NCBI GenBank assembly: GCA_905221605.1
Contig: CAJNDS010002308.1
Location: forward strand, 186,001 to 250,000
DNA length: 64,000 nt
Source: Symbiodinium natans
Lineage: Eukaryota > Sar > Dinophyceae > Suessiales > Symbiodiniaceae
Reading direction: 5' to 3'
Shown piece after piece: positions 18,017 to 27,852 of the stretch; the stretch's first letter is position 1, and every line of letters begins with the position of its first letter. The notes under the pieces were generated by a model that was given only the letters and a program-made list of their open reading frames with translations, did not search any database and was not told the origin of the DNA. A program made the translations under genes and the position numbers.

Positions 18017-18097
18017 GGTTCAGCTCTGACTTCCTGAGGAACGACAAGCACGAGTTCAGCCCAGACGGGTTGAGCTGGATGGTCCCCTTGTACTGGG
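18017..18097 (+). CDS. Exon-like island with GTGGGC donor
   Basis: After AGTAAG the frame SSDFLRNDKHEFSPDGLSWM continues VPLYW and ends at GTGGGC. Clear G/C third-position bias and aromatic-rich, protein-like composition. Both sides are CCCTAAA arrays. Family unknown. Confidence 0.5.
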
Positions 18098-18127
18098 GTG
18101 GGCATCATCTTTTGGGAGGCCTGGGCA

Positions 18128-18214
18128 CCTTAAACCCTAAACCCCAAACCCCAAACCCCAAACCCTAAACCCTAAACCCTAAACCCTAAACCCTAAACCC
18201 TAAACCCTAAACCC
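18128..18214 (-). repeat. CCCTAAA array
   Basis: About twelve units, the first three of the CCCCAAA type. Confidence 0.9.
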
Positions 18215-18974
18215 AAAGGGTTGGGGTTGAGTGCGTGGGGTTTGGGATTGGAGGGTCAAGCTAGCTGAAGCTGAAAGCGCCCCAAACCCTAAAGATCACT
18301 TAGGCTAAGTAGCAGACCCCCCTAGGCTGAACTGGAAGCTGCCTTCCAGAGTAGGGTTTGGGGTTTAGGGTTTAAGATTTAGGGTTTAGGGTTGAGGGTT
18401 GAGGGTTCAGGTTTTGGCTCATTCTTGAAGGAATGCTTTATTGGGTAGAAAAGAACCCTAATTTAGAACATGTCTTTACAGATGGTCAGATGGTAGGGTA
18501 CCATATTCAGGGGGTCATGTAACTTCCCTTAGATAAGCTGGGTGAAAAGTCGTATGTCTAGGTTGTAACTCTCTTAGCGAAAGAGTTCGTATGGTAAAGA
18601 TAGTAAAAGGGGTTCTGTCTAGCATGAGCACCTGAAAGCTACCGGAGTCTAGGTAACCTGCAAGCAAGCAGGTTGAGGTTTCGGAAGGCTTTTTCTTTGT
18701 TGGGGGTAGAGGGTTGGGCTTTAGGTCTGACGGTCTAGGGCGCCAAGACCACCAGCAAAGGGACCAAAGGAGGGACCCTTAAAAGGGGACCTTAGGGGTC
18801 ATTTAGCGGTTATTTGGGGGCTAGTTAGGTAAGACGGTATACACGGGGGTTATAACCTTAACCCCCTCACTCTACCAAGTTTAGCCAATGGGCCAATGGG
18901 CTATATCCTAAACACCAAGACGCAGAACCCGCCTTAGGACACTTTAAGGCTTTTAAGGCTCATAAGCCTTCTTA
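18215..18974. other. Unique stretch with one family F element
   Basis: Low GC unique sequence (18420-18660) with no open frame, then a family F repeat (about 18775-18890) sharing GGTTATTTGGGGGCTAGTTA with 29805-29835. A chance match to part of the dinoflagellate spliced leader at 18409 was rejected. Confidence 0.5.
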
Positions 18975-19038
18975 AAACCCTAAACCCTAAACCCCAACCC
19001 CGAACCCCACACCCCACACCCCAAACCAGCCAGTCCAG

Positions 19039-19121
19039 GCTCCCGCCATCGTTGGCCTCAGACGGCGCTGAAGGACACCGGCGCATGCATTTCAGTGACG
19101 TCAGCCTCGGGGACCAAATGA
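19039..19121 (+). CDS. Exon-like island ending in TGA
   Basis: After CCAGTCCAG the frame SRHRWPQTALKDTGACISVT closes with TGA at 19119-19121. Bordered on the left by CCCTAAA/CCCCAAA and on the right by TTCAGGG/TTTAGGG. A competing frame is open but has poorer codon bias. Confidence 0.35.
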
Positions 19122-19170
19122 ACCCTAAAACAGGGTTCAGGGTTTAGGGTTTGGGGTTTGGGGTTTAGGG

Positions 19171-19831
19171 TGTAGGATTTTGGAGTCATCTACGCTATAC
19201 TGGTACCATACTACGAACCCCTATCCTACTAGAATCCCTATTAGGATATATGAGCCATAAACCCTTTCAGGGTTCATCTGCTCCACGAGGATGATTTTTC
19301 AGGGTCTGCTTAGGGTTTTATGGTGTAGGGCTCTGGGGGGGCGGGGGGGGGGGGGGCACCTGGGAGTTATGTAAGGGCTATGTGCGGGCAAACTTCGTAC
19401 CCTTAAGCTTTAGTTTACAAGGTTTTCGCATCAAACCCTAAACCCTAAACCCTGATCTCTCAACCCTAAACCCTAAAGCCTACAATCCGAAAGGAGCTCA
19501 ACAGCCTTAATTACCCCAAATGCTGAAGCTTCGTGTCATATACCGTGCTGGGGTTCAACACTTAGAGCTTGAAAAGGACCAACCTGAAACCCTAGACGAC
19601 CTAAACCTCGAAGCCCAAGTCCTAAACTACACCCAAGCCCTAAACACCAAACCTAAACACTTCTGACCGTTAGCCCCCCAAAACCCCAAACCAACACGAA
19701 GAACCGTAAAGACCAAACCCTAAACCCCAAACCCCTAAACCCTACACCCTAAAACCTCAAGGCCAATACCATACCCAAACGCCCTGGAACTCCCAGGCCG
19801 TGAGCCCCGAAAACACCCGGACACGCCAAGC
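19171..19831. other. Degenerate CCCTAAA-derived sequence
   Basis: Long stretch of imperfect CCTAAACC words, a G-run (19337-19356) and unique sequence. No gene recognised. Confidence 0.55.
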
Positions 19832-20148
19832 CAGGGTTTAGGGTTTATGGATTTTGGGGTTTAGGGGTTAGGGGTTAGGGTTTAGGGTTTGGGGTTTAGG
19901 GTTTGGGGTTTAGGGTTTAGGGTTTGGGGCTTAGGGTTTGGGGTTTAGGGTTTCGGGTTTCGGGTTAAGGGTTTGGGGTTTAGGGTTTGGGGTTTAGGGT
20001 TTAGGGTTTGGGGTTTAGGGTTTAGGGTTTGGGGTTTAGGGTTTAGGGTTTAGGATTTGGGGTTTAGGGTTTAGGGTTTAGGCTTGGGGTTTAGGGTTTT
20101 GGTATTTAGGGTTTAGGGCTTACTGTTAAGGGTTTAGGGTTTAGGGCC
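19832..20148 (+). repeat. Long TTTAGGG/TTTGGGG mixed array
   Basis: About 45 heptamers, alternating TTTAGGG and TTTGGGG in a partly regular higher-order pattern. Confidence 0.9.
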
Positions 20149-20218
20149 CGCGAGAGGACTGGGGCGACAAGCGACGCTATCTCAGCTTCTGGGGCGGCGC
20201 CCGCCATCAAGGCAGCTA
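20147..20218 (+). CDS. Exon-like island ending in TAG
   Basis: The last TTTAG of the array serves as acceptor. The frame EDWGDKRRYLSFWGGARHQG closes with TAG at 20216-20218. Good codon bias. TTTAGGG-type sequence lies on both sides. Confidence 0.4.
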
Positions 20219-20807
20219 GGGCTTAGGGTTTAGAGGGTTTTTTTGGTTTAGGGTTTAGGGTTTAGGGCTTAGGTTTTGTAGGGTTTAGGGCTTAGGGTGT
20301 GTAGGGTTTATGGCTTAGGGCAAATTCGGGGTTCAGGGTGAATTGGTAGCCACCCCCTCCCTGGAACCCCTTAGAACAGTATTGTCTCTAAACCATACCG
20401 TAAAGCCTAAACCCTAAAACCTCGATTGGCCAGCTCTCTGCCGTATGGTTCAGGGTTTTAGGGTAGAGCGCGCCAAAGTTTAGCCCCCCATAAACACCCC
20501 AAGTTCTTAGTAGGGAAGGAGGGGGAAACTCCCTTTGCATTTCCTCATTCCCTACTGAGAACCAGAAGTAGCCTTGGGTTAAGGGTTCAGGTTTTAGGGC
20601 ATGTGTGGTTTGGGGCTTAGGTTTAATGCACGACGGTTTAGGGTTGGCTTTTCAATTTCAAGGCCCCTCAAGGACGTGGCTTGGGGTCAGTAAGCCTGCT
20701 AGACCCTAAACCCAAATTTATGGTTTAGTGGAAGGCTGGTGGGTCGATATTCGGGGGATGAAGACGCGAGAGTCGCAGTTTCGGGTATAGGGCTTAGAGA
20801 GGTTTAC

Positions 20808-20910
20808 CCTAAAACCCTAAACCCTAAACCCTAATCCCTAAACCCTAAACCCTAAACCCTAAACCCTAAACCCTAATCCCTAAACCCTAAACCCTAAACC
20901 CTAAACCCTA
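20808..20910 (-). repeat. CCCTAAA array
   Basis: Fourteen units, three of them CCCTAAT. The 20219-20807 stretch before it holds degenerate TTTAGGG tracts and no evident gene. Confidence 0.9.
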
Positions 20911-20926
20911 AAAACCCACCCTAGAA

Positions 20927-21005
20927 CTTCCGTATCGCCTCGGGCCGCAGAAGCCCATCAATTTCGAGCACCTCCCCTCCCAAATGGCTCTCCGACCCTA
21001 CGAAA
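20927..21005 (+). CDS. Exon-like island
   Basis: After CACCCTAG the frame LPYRLGPQKPINFEHLPSQM shows a run of G/C-ending codons and then degenerates. The 3' end is unclear. Unknown family. Confidence 0.35.
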
Positions 21006-21121
21006 GGGGTCGGAATAATTACTATACTTTAAGTCACTTATGGTCCCTAGATCATTCGACTAGAATACTACACCCCCCCAAAAAAAAACCTCTGTTTTCA
21101 TTCTTAAGGCTCCTATATCTA

Positions 21122-21292
21122 AAACTTAAACCCCAAACCCCAAACCCTAAACCCTAAACCCTAAACCCCAAACCTAAACCCCAGACCCTAAACCCTAAAC
21201 CCTAAACCCCAAACCCTAAACCCCAGACCCTAAACCCTAAACCCTAAACCCCAGACCCTCAACCCAAACCCTAAACCCTAAACCATTGCACC
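21122..21292 (-). repeat. CCCTAAA/CCCCAAA/CCCCAGA array
   Basis: About 24 units of three interspersed variants. Confidence 0.9.
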
Positions 21293-21297
21293 CTTAG

Positions 21298-21390
21298 CTC
21301 CTCTGGGAGGTTGCTGCCACGAAGCCTACGACGACACGGCTACATGGTACCGAGACTTCAGCCGCAAAGCTGCAACTTCTGGGTGGCTTT
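21298..21390 (+). CDS. Exon-like island between oppositely oriented arrays
   Basis: After CCCTTAG the frame PLGGCCHEAYDDTATWYRDF has the best codon bias of three open frames. TTTAGGG follows. Confidence 0.3.
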
Positions 21391-21490
21391 CTTGGGATTT
21401 AGGGTTTGGGGTTTAGGGCTTAGGGTTTAGGGTTTAGGGTGGCCTTAGGGCTTAGGCCTTGGGGTTTCGGGTTTGGGGTTTAGGGTTTAG

Positions 21491-21784
21491 GGCAACTTGC
21501 CGGCCGGCGCGCCCGATCTCTACGCCTGCCTCTTGAGGTTGGATGCAGACATTGATGCGTGGATCAATATCCTCAGCCTACTGAGCCAGGAAGAAGGTCG
21601 TGGCGATGCCCATGCCATGGTGTGCAAGCTGGTCAGTCACTACCTGGAGTGTGACCAATCCCAGCTGTACCGACGTGTCCAAGATTCTGTACACCCTGGA
21701 AAGAATGAAGCAGCTCTGCGAGCATTACATGTGGTTTTATCTAGTGGTTTTAGCTGCCTGATGGAAAGGGCGGGCCTGGAGGAG
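21491..21784 (+). CDS. 98-codon helical exon spliced at telomere-repeat signals
   Basis: The longest single exon-like island. The acceptor is the final TTTAG of a TTTAGGG array and the donor is GTTTGGGG. The frame is open for exactly 98 codons (phase 0 at both ends): GNLPAGAPDLYACLLRLDAD, later AMVCKLVSHYLECDQSQLY and ALRALHVVLSSGFSCLMERA. Heptad-like leucines suggest alpha-helical repeats, but no family can be named. Confidence 0.6.
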
Positions 21785-23043
21785 GTTTGGGGTTTAGGGC
21801 TTAGGGTTTAGGGTTCAAGGTTCAGGGATTTCAGGGTGTAGGGTTTAGGGTTTTAAGGCTTTGGGCAGTTACATGGTCCCTTAGTATCGTCCCTCACCTT
21901 CTTCAAAGGGTTCTGAAGTGTGGGGTCTTGGGTTTTATAGTCCCTAAACCCTCTACTCTAAAAATTAAACCCTAAACCCTAACCCCTAAAGCTTCCCCCA
22001 AGTAATCGCTTCCTGCAAATACCAAACCGCTCCCTAATTTTTTGCATATGTTTCCCGACCCTCCCCGCACCCAGCCCAATACTAAACCTGTTTGAGAATG
22101 AGAAGGGGGGGGGGGGTTGAGGGCCTCCGCCCTTGAGTTGAGCCATTAGGGTTTTCAGGGTTTATGGCTCAGAGGATTTTCACGGTTTAGGACTCAAGGC
22201 TCAGAGGGTTTGATTAGGGTTTAGGGCTAAGGCTAAATCCGAACTAAACCCTGGCGTTAAATACAGTGCTTAATGTTGAATTGTGGAATCTCTTTGTCTC
22301 TCTTGCTTTTTAGGCTTCGGATGTCAGGTCTTGGGGCTTAGGCCCCCCGCTCCCCCCCCCCCCCTAATTTTGAACATGTTTCCGGCCGAGGCGAATTTAG
22401 ATTTGCGGGGGGGGGGGGGGGGGTTACCTAAACCCTAAACCCTATAAACCCTAAACCCTATAAACCCTAAACTCTAAACCCGAAACCTTTAGTATTAGGG
22501 GAAGGGATGAGGGGCCCATGCGAAGGGATAAGAAGGACCGCCTTGGTTCCCTGTTTCGGGGGTTGAAGGTTGAGGGTTTAGGGTTTAGGGTTTGCGGTTT
22601 AGGGTTTAGGGTTTAGGGTGTTTAGGGGTTTCCCATCTAACCCGTCTTAGGGCCTCCGCATAGTTGGGTTTAGGGTTTGGGGTTTCCGTTCTAGGGCCCG
22701 TACCCTTGTAGTCTCTCTGCCTCAAAGTCCTCAAGTGATATTTCTACTTAAGAGTCGAGAAGTAAGCTTACTTTAACCTGTTTAGGAGACCCTAAACCCT
22801 AAACCCTAAACCCTAAACCCTAAACCCTAAACCCTAAACCCTAAACCCTAAACCCTAAACCCTAAACCCTAAACCCTAAACACATCCTGAACAGGCCTAC
22901 AAGCCCCAAACCTTCATCCCGGATCTCTCGGCATCAAACCCTAAACCTTAAAACCCTAAACCTTAAAACCCTCAACCCTCAACCCTCAACCCTAAACCCT
23001 AAACCCTAAACCCTAAGCCTAAACTTCCCTAAGCCCATGCCAG
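21785..23043. other. Arrays, homopolymers and a partial family B element
   Basis: Family B left half (21862-21950), G/C runs (22106-22115, 22355-22365, 22407-22423), TTTAGGG (22571-22620) and CCCTAAA arrays (22790-22869, 22935-23020). No gene seen. Confidence 0.6.
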
Positions 23044-23522
23044 CGAGGCTTCCACTACTGTGCCCCGAAGTGCATCGACAAGCTGAATCTGGGACGTCTG
23101 TTTGAGGTTCCGGGGTTAGGGTTTAGGGTTTAGGGTTTAGGCTTGAGGGTTTAGGGCTTAGGGCTTAGGGTTTAGGGTTTAGGGTTTGCGCGTCACTTTA
23201 GGCAGCATCCGAGTCTTCAACTTCAATTTTGCGAGTTTGGTACACGGTAACAGATGCCGTGCAACTTCTTGAAGTCCAGGGCTGAGAGCTCTAGACCACT
23301 CAACCGTAACCTGTAAACCTTAAACCCTTGAATCCTAAGCCTTCAACCTCCTACAAGTTTCCAATAAACCGTTGGTTTACGGTTTAGGGTTTAAGGTGTA
23401 GGGTTTAGGGTTGGGGTTGGGTTTTACCCTATATCCTAGCCCTGCAGCTGCCGAGGAATGGAGAGGACTACTGCTCGAAGTGGTGCAACCACAAGGGCAA
23501 GTGGGGCTGCGGCGTCACCTGA
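23044..23522 (+). CDS. Two-exon 3' end of a small cysteine-rich protein gene
   Basis: Exon 23044-23106 (RGFHYCAPKCIDKLNLGRLF, after CCATGCCAG, donor GTTCCG) and exon 23448-23522 (LPRNGEDYCSKWCNHKGKWG, then CGVT and TGA, after CCCTGCAG) are both phase 0 and join in frame. The intron contains TTTAGGG arrays. Paired cysteines and KGKWGC suggest a secreted disulfide-rich domain; family not named. The 98-codon exon upstream also ends phase 0 and could belong here. Confidence 0.45.
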
Positions 23523-23533
23523 CGGGAACTGAC

Positions 23534-23648
23534 TCTACGGGTTCATGTACCTAAACAGAGAATACTTTTTGCCTTAATTCAAGCACTTCCTATACAAGGA
23601 CTTTGGGCCCAAGTTTTCGTAACAAGGTACATGGACCCTGAGGGTGAC
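23534..23648. mobile_element. Family A inverted-repeat element
   Basis: The left arm GGGTTCATGTACCT pairs with the right arm AGGTACATGGACCCTGAGG. Same family as 42884, 57742, 60348 and 63727. Confidence 0.65.
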
Positions 23649-23682
23649 TTCATGTGTAAGGGTTTGGGGGTTAGGAGTTGTA

Positions 23683-23828
23683 GCCCTTGCAACCCTACTT
23701 GCAGCTGTGGGATCTCTAAACTCTACGACTGCCCTGAAGCACAATCCAAGGTGCAGTCAGACGGCCAGTACACCTGTGACTGCACGGGCTGCAGCGGTTG
23801 CAAGACGACCACCACAACCACCACCCAG
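23683..23828 (+). CDS. Cysteine-rich exon with polythreonine tail
   Basis: The frame PCNPTCSCGISKLYDCPEAQ continues GQYTCDCTGCSGC and then seven threonines, ending at a GTGGGC donor after CAG. The acceptor is TTGTAG at 23681-23682 or CTTGCAG at 23704. Cys-rich modules followed by Thr linkers are typical of secreted or cell-surface proteins. A second frame gives a hydrophobic stretch that could be mistaken for a signal peptide. Confidence 0.5.
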
Positions 23829-24514
23829 GTGGGCAAGTGAAGGTTGGGTTTTAGGGTTTAGGGTTTAGGGTTGTTTTAGGCTCTTTGACTCGGGTTCTTG
23901 CGTTTTGGGTTTGGGGGTTTGGGGTTTATTTTTGGGTGGTCGGGTTTGCGGTTTGCGGTTTCTGGCTGGAGTAGCTGTTTGTTCAGTGTTCGGCTCACTA
24001 GAATCCTCCAGCCTCCGGACTCACTGGCTTTGTCGCGCATGGCGACATGCATTGAATATATGGGGATTTTCTAAGGATTCAAATCTTTGTGGAGCCTGAT
24101 ATTTCCTAAACACCCTAAACCCCAAACCCTTCAAATTTGCTAAGCCCGATATTTGCCCTTGACCCGAGAGCCGAGAGCGACAAATGCAAATCCTAGGGCC
24201 GGCAATCCCCTGACCCCTGAACCTTAACCCCACACACCCTATTCCCCAATCCTGCGTCTCAAACCCTACCTCTGCCTAAACCCTGAACCCCAGAACCCTA
24301 AAACCCCGAGCCCTAAGCAATAAATCCTACCTAAACCTTGAACCCCTCCTAAACCTTAAACCCCAAGCCGGAAGCCCTCAATCCTACCCCAACCCTGAAC
24401 CCTGAGCCCTGAGCCGAAAATCCTGCCTAAACCCTGAACCCTCCTAAACCCTAAACCCTAAACCCTAAACCCTATGTAAACCCTAAGCCGTAAACCCCGA
24501 AGTCACACCTGAAG
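23829..24514. other. Degenerate CCCTAAA-derived sequence
   Basis: Mostly CCTAAACCCTGAACCC-type words (24230-24490) and G-rich variants (23850-23960). No gene seen. Confidence 0.55.
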
Positions 24515-24574
24515 AGCCAGGGCGTTCTGCTGGGCTTCTCGGGGCCATACCGAATAAATAGCGCCTCGGCTTGA
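24515..24574 (+). CDS. Exon-like island ending in TGA
   Basis: After CACCTGAAG the frame SQGVLLGFSGPYRINSASA closes with TGA. A CCCTAAA-type tract lies to the left and TTTAGGG to the right. Confidence 0.35.
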   Translation, partial: SQGVLLGFSGPYRINSASA

Positions 24575-24589
24575 ACTAGAGTAGGGGCT

Positions 24590-24705
24590 TAGGGTTCAGG
24601 GTTTAGGGTTTAGGGTTTCGGGTTCAGGTTTAGGGTTTAGGGTTGTTTAGGGTTTAGGATGTAGGGTTTAGGGTTTAGAGTGTAGGGTTTAGGGCTTAGG
24701 GTTCA
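24590..24705 (+). repeat. TTTAGGG array
   Basis: About fifteen units with GTTTAGGG and TGTAGGG variants. 24706-25045 holds unique sequence with no recognised gene. Confidence 0.85.
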
Positions 24706-25092
24706 AATCTTAAACCCTCAACCCTCCACCCCCAACAAGAAGGGGATTAGGGGTTTGAGGGTCGAGGATCAGTGACCTGTGGGATGATGCACCCTGAGCA
24801 TTCTCAGCATCGTGCCCAACACAAAGTCTCTGGGCCCGGTTAGAACATGACTTTTAGTTTATGTTCTACCCCTTCATCTCCTATATCCGCCTTATGAAGC
24901 ACAACAATTCAATCATCGCGGTGCCCCCTCAAACCTAACTCAGGTCTGAGACATTCGGGATGCCGATCTGGGGGTTTGGGAAAAGAAGCCCGCGATCCCA
25001 AGACCCCACCGAGTATCCGGGGCCCGCACTCCCTCATCACAGTTCTATAGGGTTTAGGGTGTAGGGTTTAGGGTTTAGGGTTGAGGGTTTAG

Positions 25093-25181
25093 GGGGGGCC
25101 CTCCCTGGAAGCTTGCCTGCCCGTTCTACGCCCTGCACTGCCACCCTACATCTCAGAAAGGGGCGGTGTCCTCGGTGCAAG
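25093..25181 (+). CDS. Cysteine-containing exon-like island
   Basis: After a TTTAG acceptor the frame PWKLACPFYALHCHPTSQKG continues AVSSVQ and ends at GTTTAG. Strong G/C third positions. The C-x-F-Y-A-x-x-C core is like the CYPYFACEKHC of the island at 2098. Confidence 0.4.
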
Positions 25182-25344
25182 GTTTAGTTTTCGGCCCTAT
25201 AAACCCTAAACCACCCTAACGGCAGCTTAGAAACACCCGACCCCCAATCCCTAAAGCGCTATCTCCTTTTACGTGCTATAGGGTGTGAGGCTGCCCCTAT
25301 CCCCAAAAACCCTGTAGAGACCCTCAGCTGGGGTGCGCAGTATG

Positions 25345-25420
25345 TACCCTAAACCCTAAACCCTAAACCCTAAACCCCAAACCCTAAACCCTAAACCCTA
25401 AACCCTAAACCCTAAACCCC
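25345..25420 (-). repeat. CCCTAAA array
   Basis: About eleven units, one CCCCAAA. Confidence 0.9.
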
Positions 25421-25427
25421 CGCCTAG

Positions 25428-25521
25428 CCGGTGGCGACGTGGACGGCTTCACCTACTTCCGATCCAAGAAGGTCAGCGAGGACTTCCTGACAGACGAGAA
25501 GGCCCACCTCGGCTTTCTCAG
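25428..25521 (+). CDS. Exon-like island with strong coding bias
   Basis: After CGCCTAG: GGDVDGFTYFRSKKVSEDFL, then TDEKAHLGFL, ending at AG/GTGTTT. Nearly every codon ends in G or C. CCCTAAA on the left, TTTAGGG on the right. Acidic/basic soluble composition; family unknown. Confidence 0.55.
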
Positions 25522-25599
25522 GTGTTTTAGGGCTGATAGAAATTGTACAGGGTTTAGGGTTTAGAGTTTAGGGTTTAGGGTTTGGGGTTTAGGGCTGTG

Positions 25600-25969
25600 T
25601 CCGGAGTTTTGTTTTTTTGTGTTTTTTTTTTTTTTTCGGGTGGTTCGGGGTTTTGGGCGGGTGTTGTGGGGTTTGATTTTTTTGCCTTTGCTGGAATCTT
25701 ATGAAATTGTATAGGGGTTGGGTTTTCTGCCGGGTTTTGGGGGAGGGTTTGCTCTTGCTGAAAACTGCCATCTTCGTTTTGGGTGGTTTTGGAATTGTCG
25801 TTGTTTTGGGGGGTGTTGGGCCGGGTTTTGCAGACTGAAATCTTGCCAACTTCGTTTGGGAGGTTGTGTCGGTATTTTCGCTTTAGATCCCCTTTCCCTG
25901 TGAAGGATGAAGGATGATTGAACGAGCTGCTCGTAGTGAAACGCATACAATGTCTATTTACCCTGGCCT
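25600..25969. other. G/T-rich sequence with poly-T run
   Basis: Contains a T-run (25621-25635) and G-rich words. Long Pro/Lys/Asn-rich minus-strand frames here are products of the skewed composition. No gene called. Confidence 0.6.
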
Positions 25970-26148
25970 TGAGGGTTTAGGGTTTGGGGTTTAGGGTGTA
26001 GGCTCAGGGTTTAGGGTTTAGGGTTTGGGTTTAGGGTTTAGCGTTCAGGGTTCAGGGTTCAGGGTTCAGGGTTCAGGGTTCAGGGTTTAGGGTTTAGGGT
26101 TTAGGGTTTAGGGTTTAGGGTTTAGGGTTTAGGGTTTAGGGTTTAGGA
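25970..26148 (+). repeat. TTTAGGG array with a TTCAGGG block
   Basis: About 25 units. Six consecutive TTCAGGG units sit inside perfect TTTAGGG, another case of local variant spread. Confidence 0.9.
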
Positions 26149-26237
26149 CTGGGAGAGGCACTGAGCAGCTGACTGAGTCGACATAGCCTGGCTTAGGATT
26201 TCGGGGGGTTTCATATCTTAGGCCCAGCCTTTTCCTT

Positions 26238-26341
26238 TTAGGGTTTAGGGTTTAGGGTTTAGGGTTTAGGGTTTAGGGTTTAGGGTTTAGGGTTTAGGGT
26301 TCAGGGTTCAGGGTTTAGGGTTTAGGGTTTAGGGTTTAGGG
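26238..26341 (+). repeat. TTTAGGG array
   Basis: Fourteen units, two TTCAGGG. Confidence 0.95.
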
Positions 26342-26470
26342 AAACAAAAGCTGAGACGACAAGCCGCTGAAACCGCAGAGCACAAAGCCGGAGTTTGCAT
26401 GCAGGTCGGGGACAAGTGTGACGCCTGGGCCGTGTTGGGTGGTGTCAATGGTGGAACACATCCAGGCAGG
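26338..26470 (+). CDS. Exon-like island between two TTTAGGG arrays
   Basis: The TTTAG of the preceding array acts as acceptor. The frame KQKLRRQAAETAEHKAGVCM continues GDKCDAWAVLGGVNGG. The end may be at CAG/GTCGGG (26405) or where the next array starts. Unknown family. Confidence 0.4.
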
Positions 26471-26576
26471 CCTTTAGGGTTTAGGGTTTAGGGTTTAGGG
26501 TTTAGGGTTTAGGGTTTAGGGTTTAGGGTTTAGGGTTTAGGGTTTAGGGTTTAGGGTTTAGGGTTTAGGGTTTAGC
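26471..26576 (+). repeat. TTTAGGG array
   Basis: Fifteen near-perfect units. Confidence 0.95.
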
Positions 26577-26787
26577 GTGCGATAACTCAGTCCCCGGATG
26601 TTTCTCTTTTCTAGTTGAGGGTCCGGATATTCAAGATTCCCCAAAACGTCGACCCTCAGCTGGGAGGGCTTTTGTGCCACTATCATCAGGGGGATGAATG
26701 CTTCACCCTCAAGCCGTAAGCCTCAAGCCGTAAACCCGAAGGCTACAATCCTACAATGTACTACCATACTTCCACCCCCCACGCAAG

Positions 26788-26862
26788 GTTTGCCGCCAAG
26801 TATGGCCAAGTAAGGGCAAGCAGGGTTGCGTACACTTCGCTGCAGAGTTGTGCTTTGATCTA
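26788..26862 (+). CDS. Possible cysteine-containing exon, frame uncertain
   Basis: One frame reads VCRQVWPSKGKQGCVHFAAE, similar in spirit to the KGKWGC exon at 23448. A canonical GTAAGG inside it could end a shorter exon in another frame. Confidence 0.25.
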
Positions 26863-26884
26863 ACGCTTCCTAACCTCTAGCCCT

Positions 26885-27010
26885 ACCCTAAACCCTAAAC
26901 CCTAAACCCTAAACCCTAAGCCCTAAGCCCTAAACCCTAAACCCTAAACCCTAAACCCTAAACCCTAAACCCTAAACCCTAAACCCTAAACCCTAAACCC
27001 TAAACCCTAG
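26885..27010 (-). repeat. CCCTAAA array
   Basis: About eighteen units; two are CCCTAAG. Confidence 0.95.
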
Positions 27011-27120
27011 CTACGGAGGGCGCCTCCCCTGAAGGTGGAATCAGGTACTACTACACGCACGTTGGGTGGCCGAAGCAGGTGGTGCACTTCGAGTCGCTTT
27101 GCATCGGGAAAACAGCCCAT
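27011..27120 (+). CDS. Exon-like island with strong coding bias
   Basis: After CCCTAG: TEGASPEGGIRYYYTHVGWP, then KQVVHFESLCIGKTAH, ending at GTAGGG. Nearly all codons end in G/C. The canonical arrangement of CCCTAAA left and TTTAGGG right. Family unknown. Confidence 0.55.
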
Positions 27121-27192
27121 GTAGGGTTTAGGGTTTAGGGTTTAGGGTTTAGGGTTTAGGGTTTAGGGTTTAGGGTTTAGGGTTTAGGGTTC
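27121..27192 (+). repeat. TTTAGGG array
   Basis: Ten units starting directly at the donor of the preceding island. Confidence 0.95.
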
Positions 27193-27719
27193 GGGTTCGG
27201 GCTTCTACGCGTTGGGTTGAGGCTAAATCCGAGACCGTAGACCCAACCCCGAAACCTTAGACCCTCATCCAACAAAGGACTATAGCCACTTGTCGATGAG
27301 TACCCTTAGTCCCTTTTTGTTCAGTGTTTCCCTAACTAAACCCTAAACCTCAAACTCTAAACCCTCAACCAAAGCCGTGTCACCCTTTCAATTCTCAGCT
27401 TGCCTGGCCACCTTGAAACCGAAGTCCTTCTAAACCCTAAACCCTAAACCCTAAACCCTAAGTCCGCTGGCCCTGAGCCCCTGTAGATCAGTCAGGGCTG
27501 AGGGCTGAGGGCTTAGGGTTTAGGGTTTAGGGTTTAGGGTTTAGGGTGAGGGTTTAGGGTTAAGGGTTTGGGTTTTGGGCTGCTTTGTTTGGGTTTAGGG
27601 TGTGTTTTTTTTGGGTTTGGGTTTGGGTTTGGTGTTTTGTGTTTTGGGCTTTGGTGTCCTCGTACGAACCCTGCAGGCAATGTCTTTCCCTAAACCCTAA
27701 ACCCTAAATGTCTCTTCAG

Positions 27720-27852
27720 CAGAGGTTCCACTTCTGCGACTTCGTTTCCATCAAGAGACTACGGATCGGCACTCCGAACTACTGCGAGCGAGCTGAATGG
27801 AGGGTCTTCACTCACACGGCCGATTTGCCGCGGCCACGCGCGCCCTTTCAGG
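27720..27852 (+). CDS. 44-codon exon with canonical splice sites
   Basis: Acceptor TCTCTTCAG and donor GTATGT. The frame QRFHFCDFVSIKRLRIGTPN continues YCERAEWRVFTHTADL. One of the best-defined single exons. No family recognised. Confidence 0.55.

Noticed and set aside
18405-18430. TTTTGGCTCA resembling part of the dinoflagellate spliced leader
   Set aside because: Only ten bases match, the rest of the leader is absent, and no exon follows.
23644-23868. Signal-peptide-like hydrophobic frame
   Set aside because: It overlaps a Cys/Thr-rich frame with much better codon bias and a GTGGGC donor.
25575-25950. Lys/Asn/Pro-rich minus-strand frames of up to 123 codons
   Set aside because: They come from a G/T-rich, T-run-containing segment and show no start, splice or codon-bias support.
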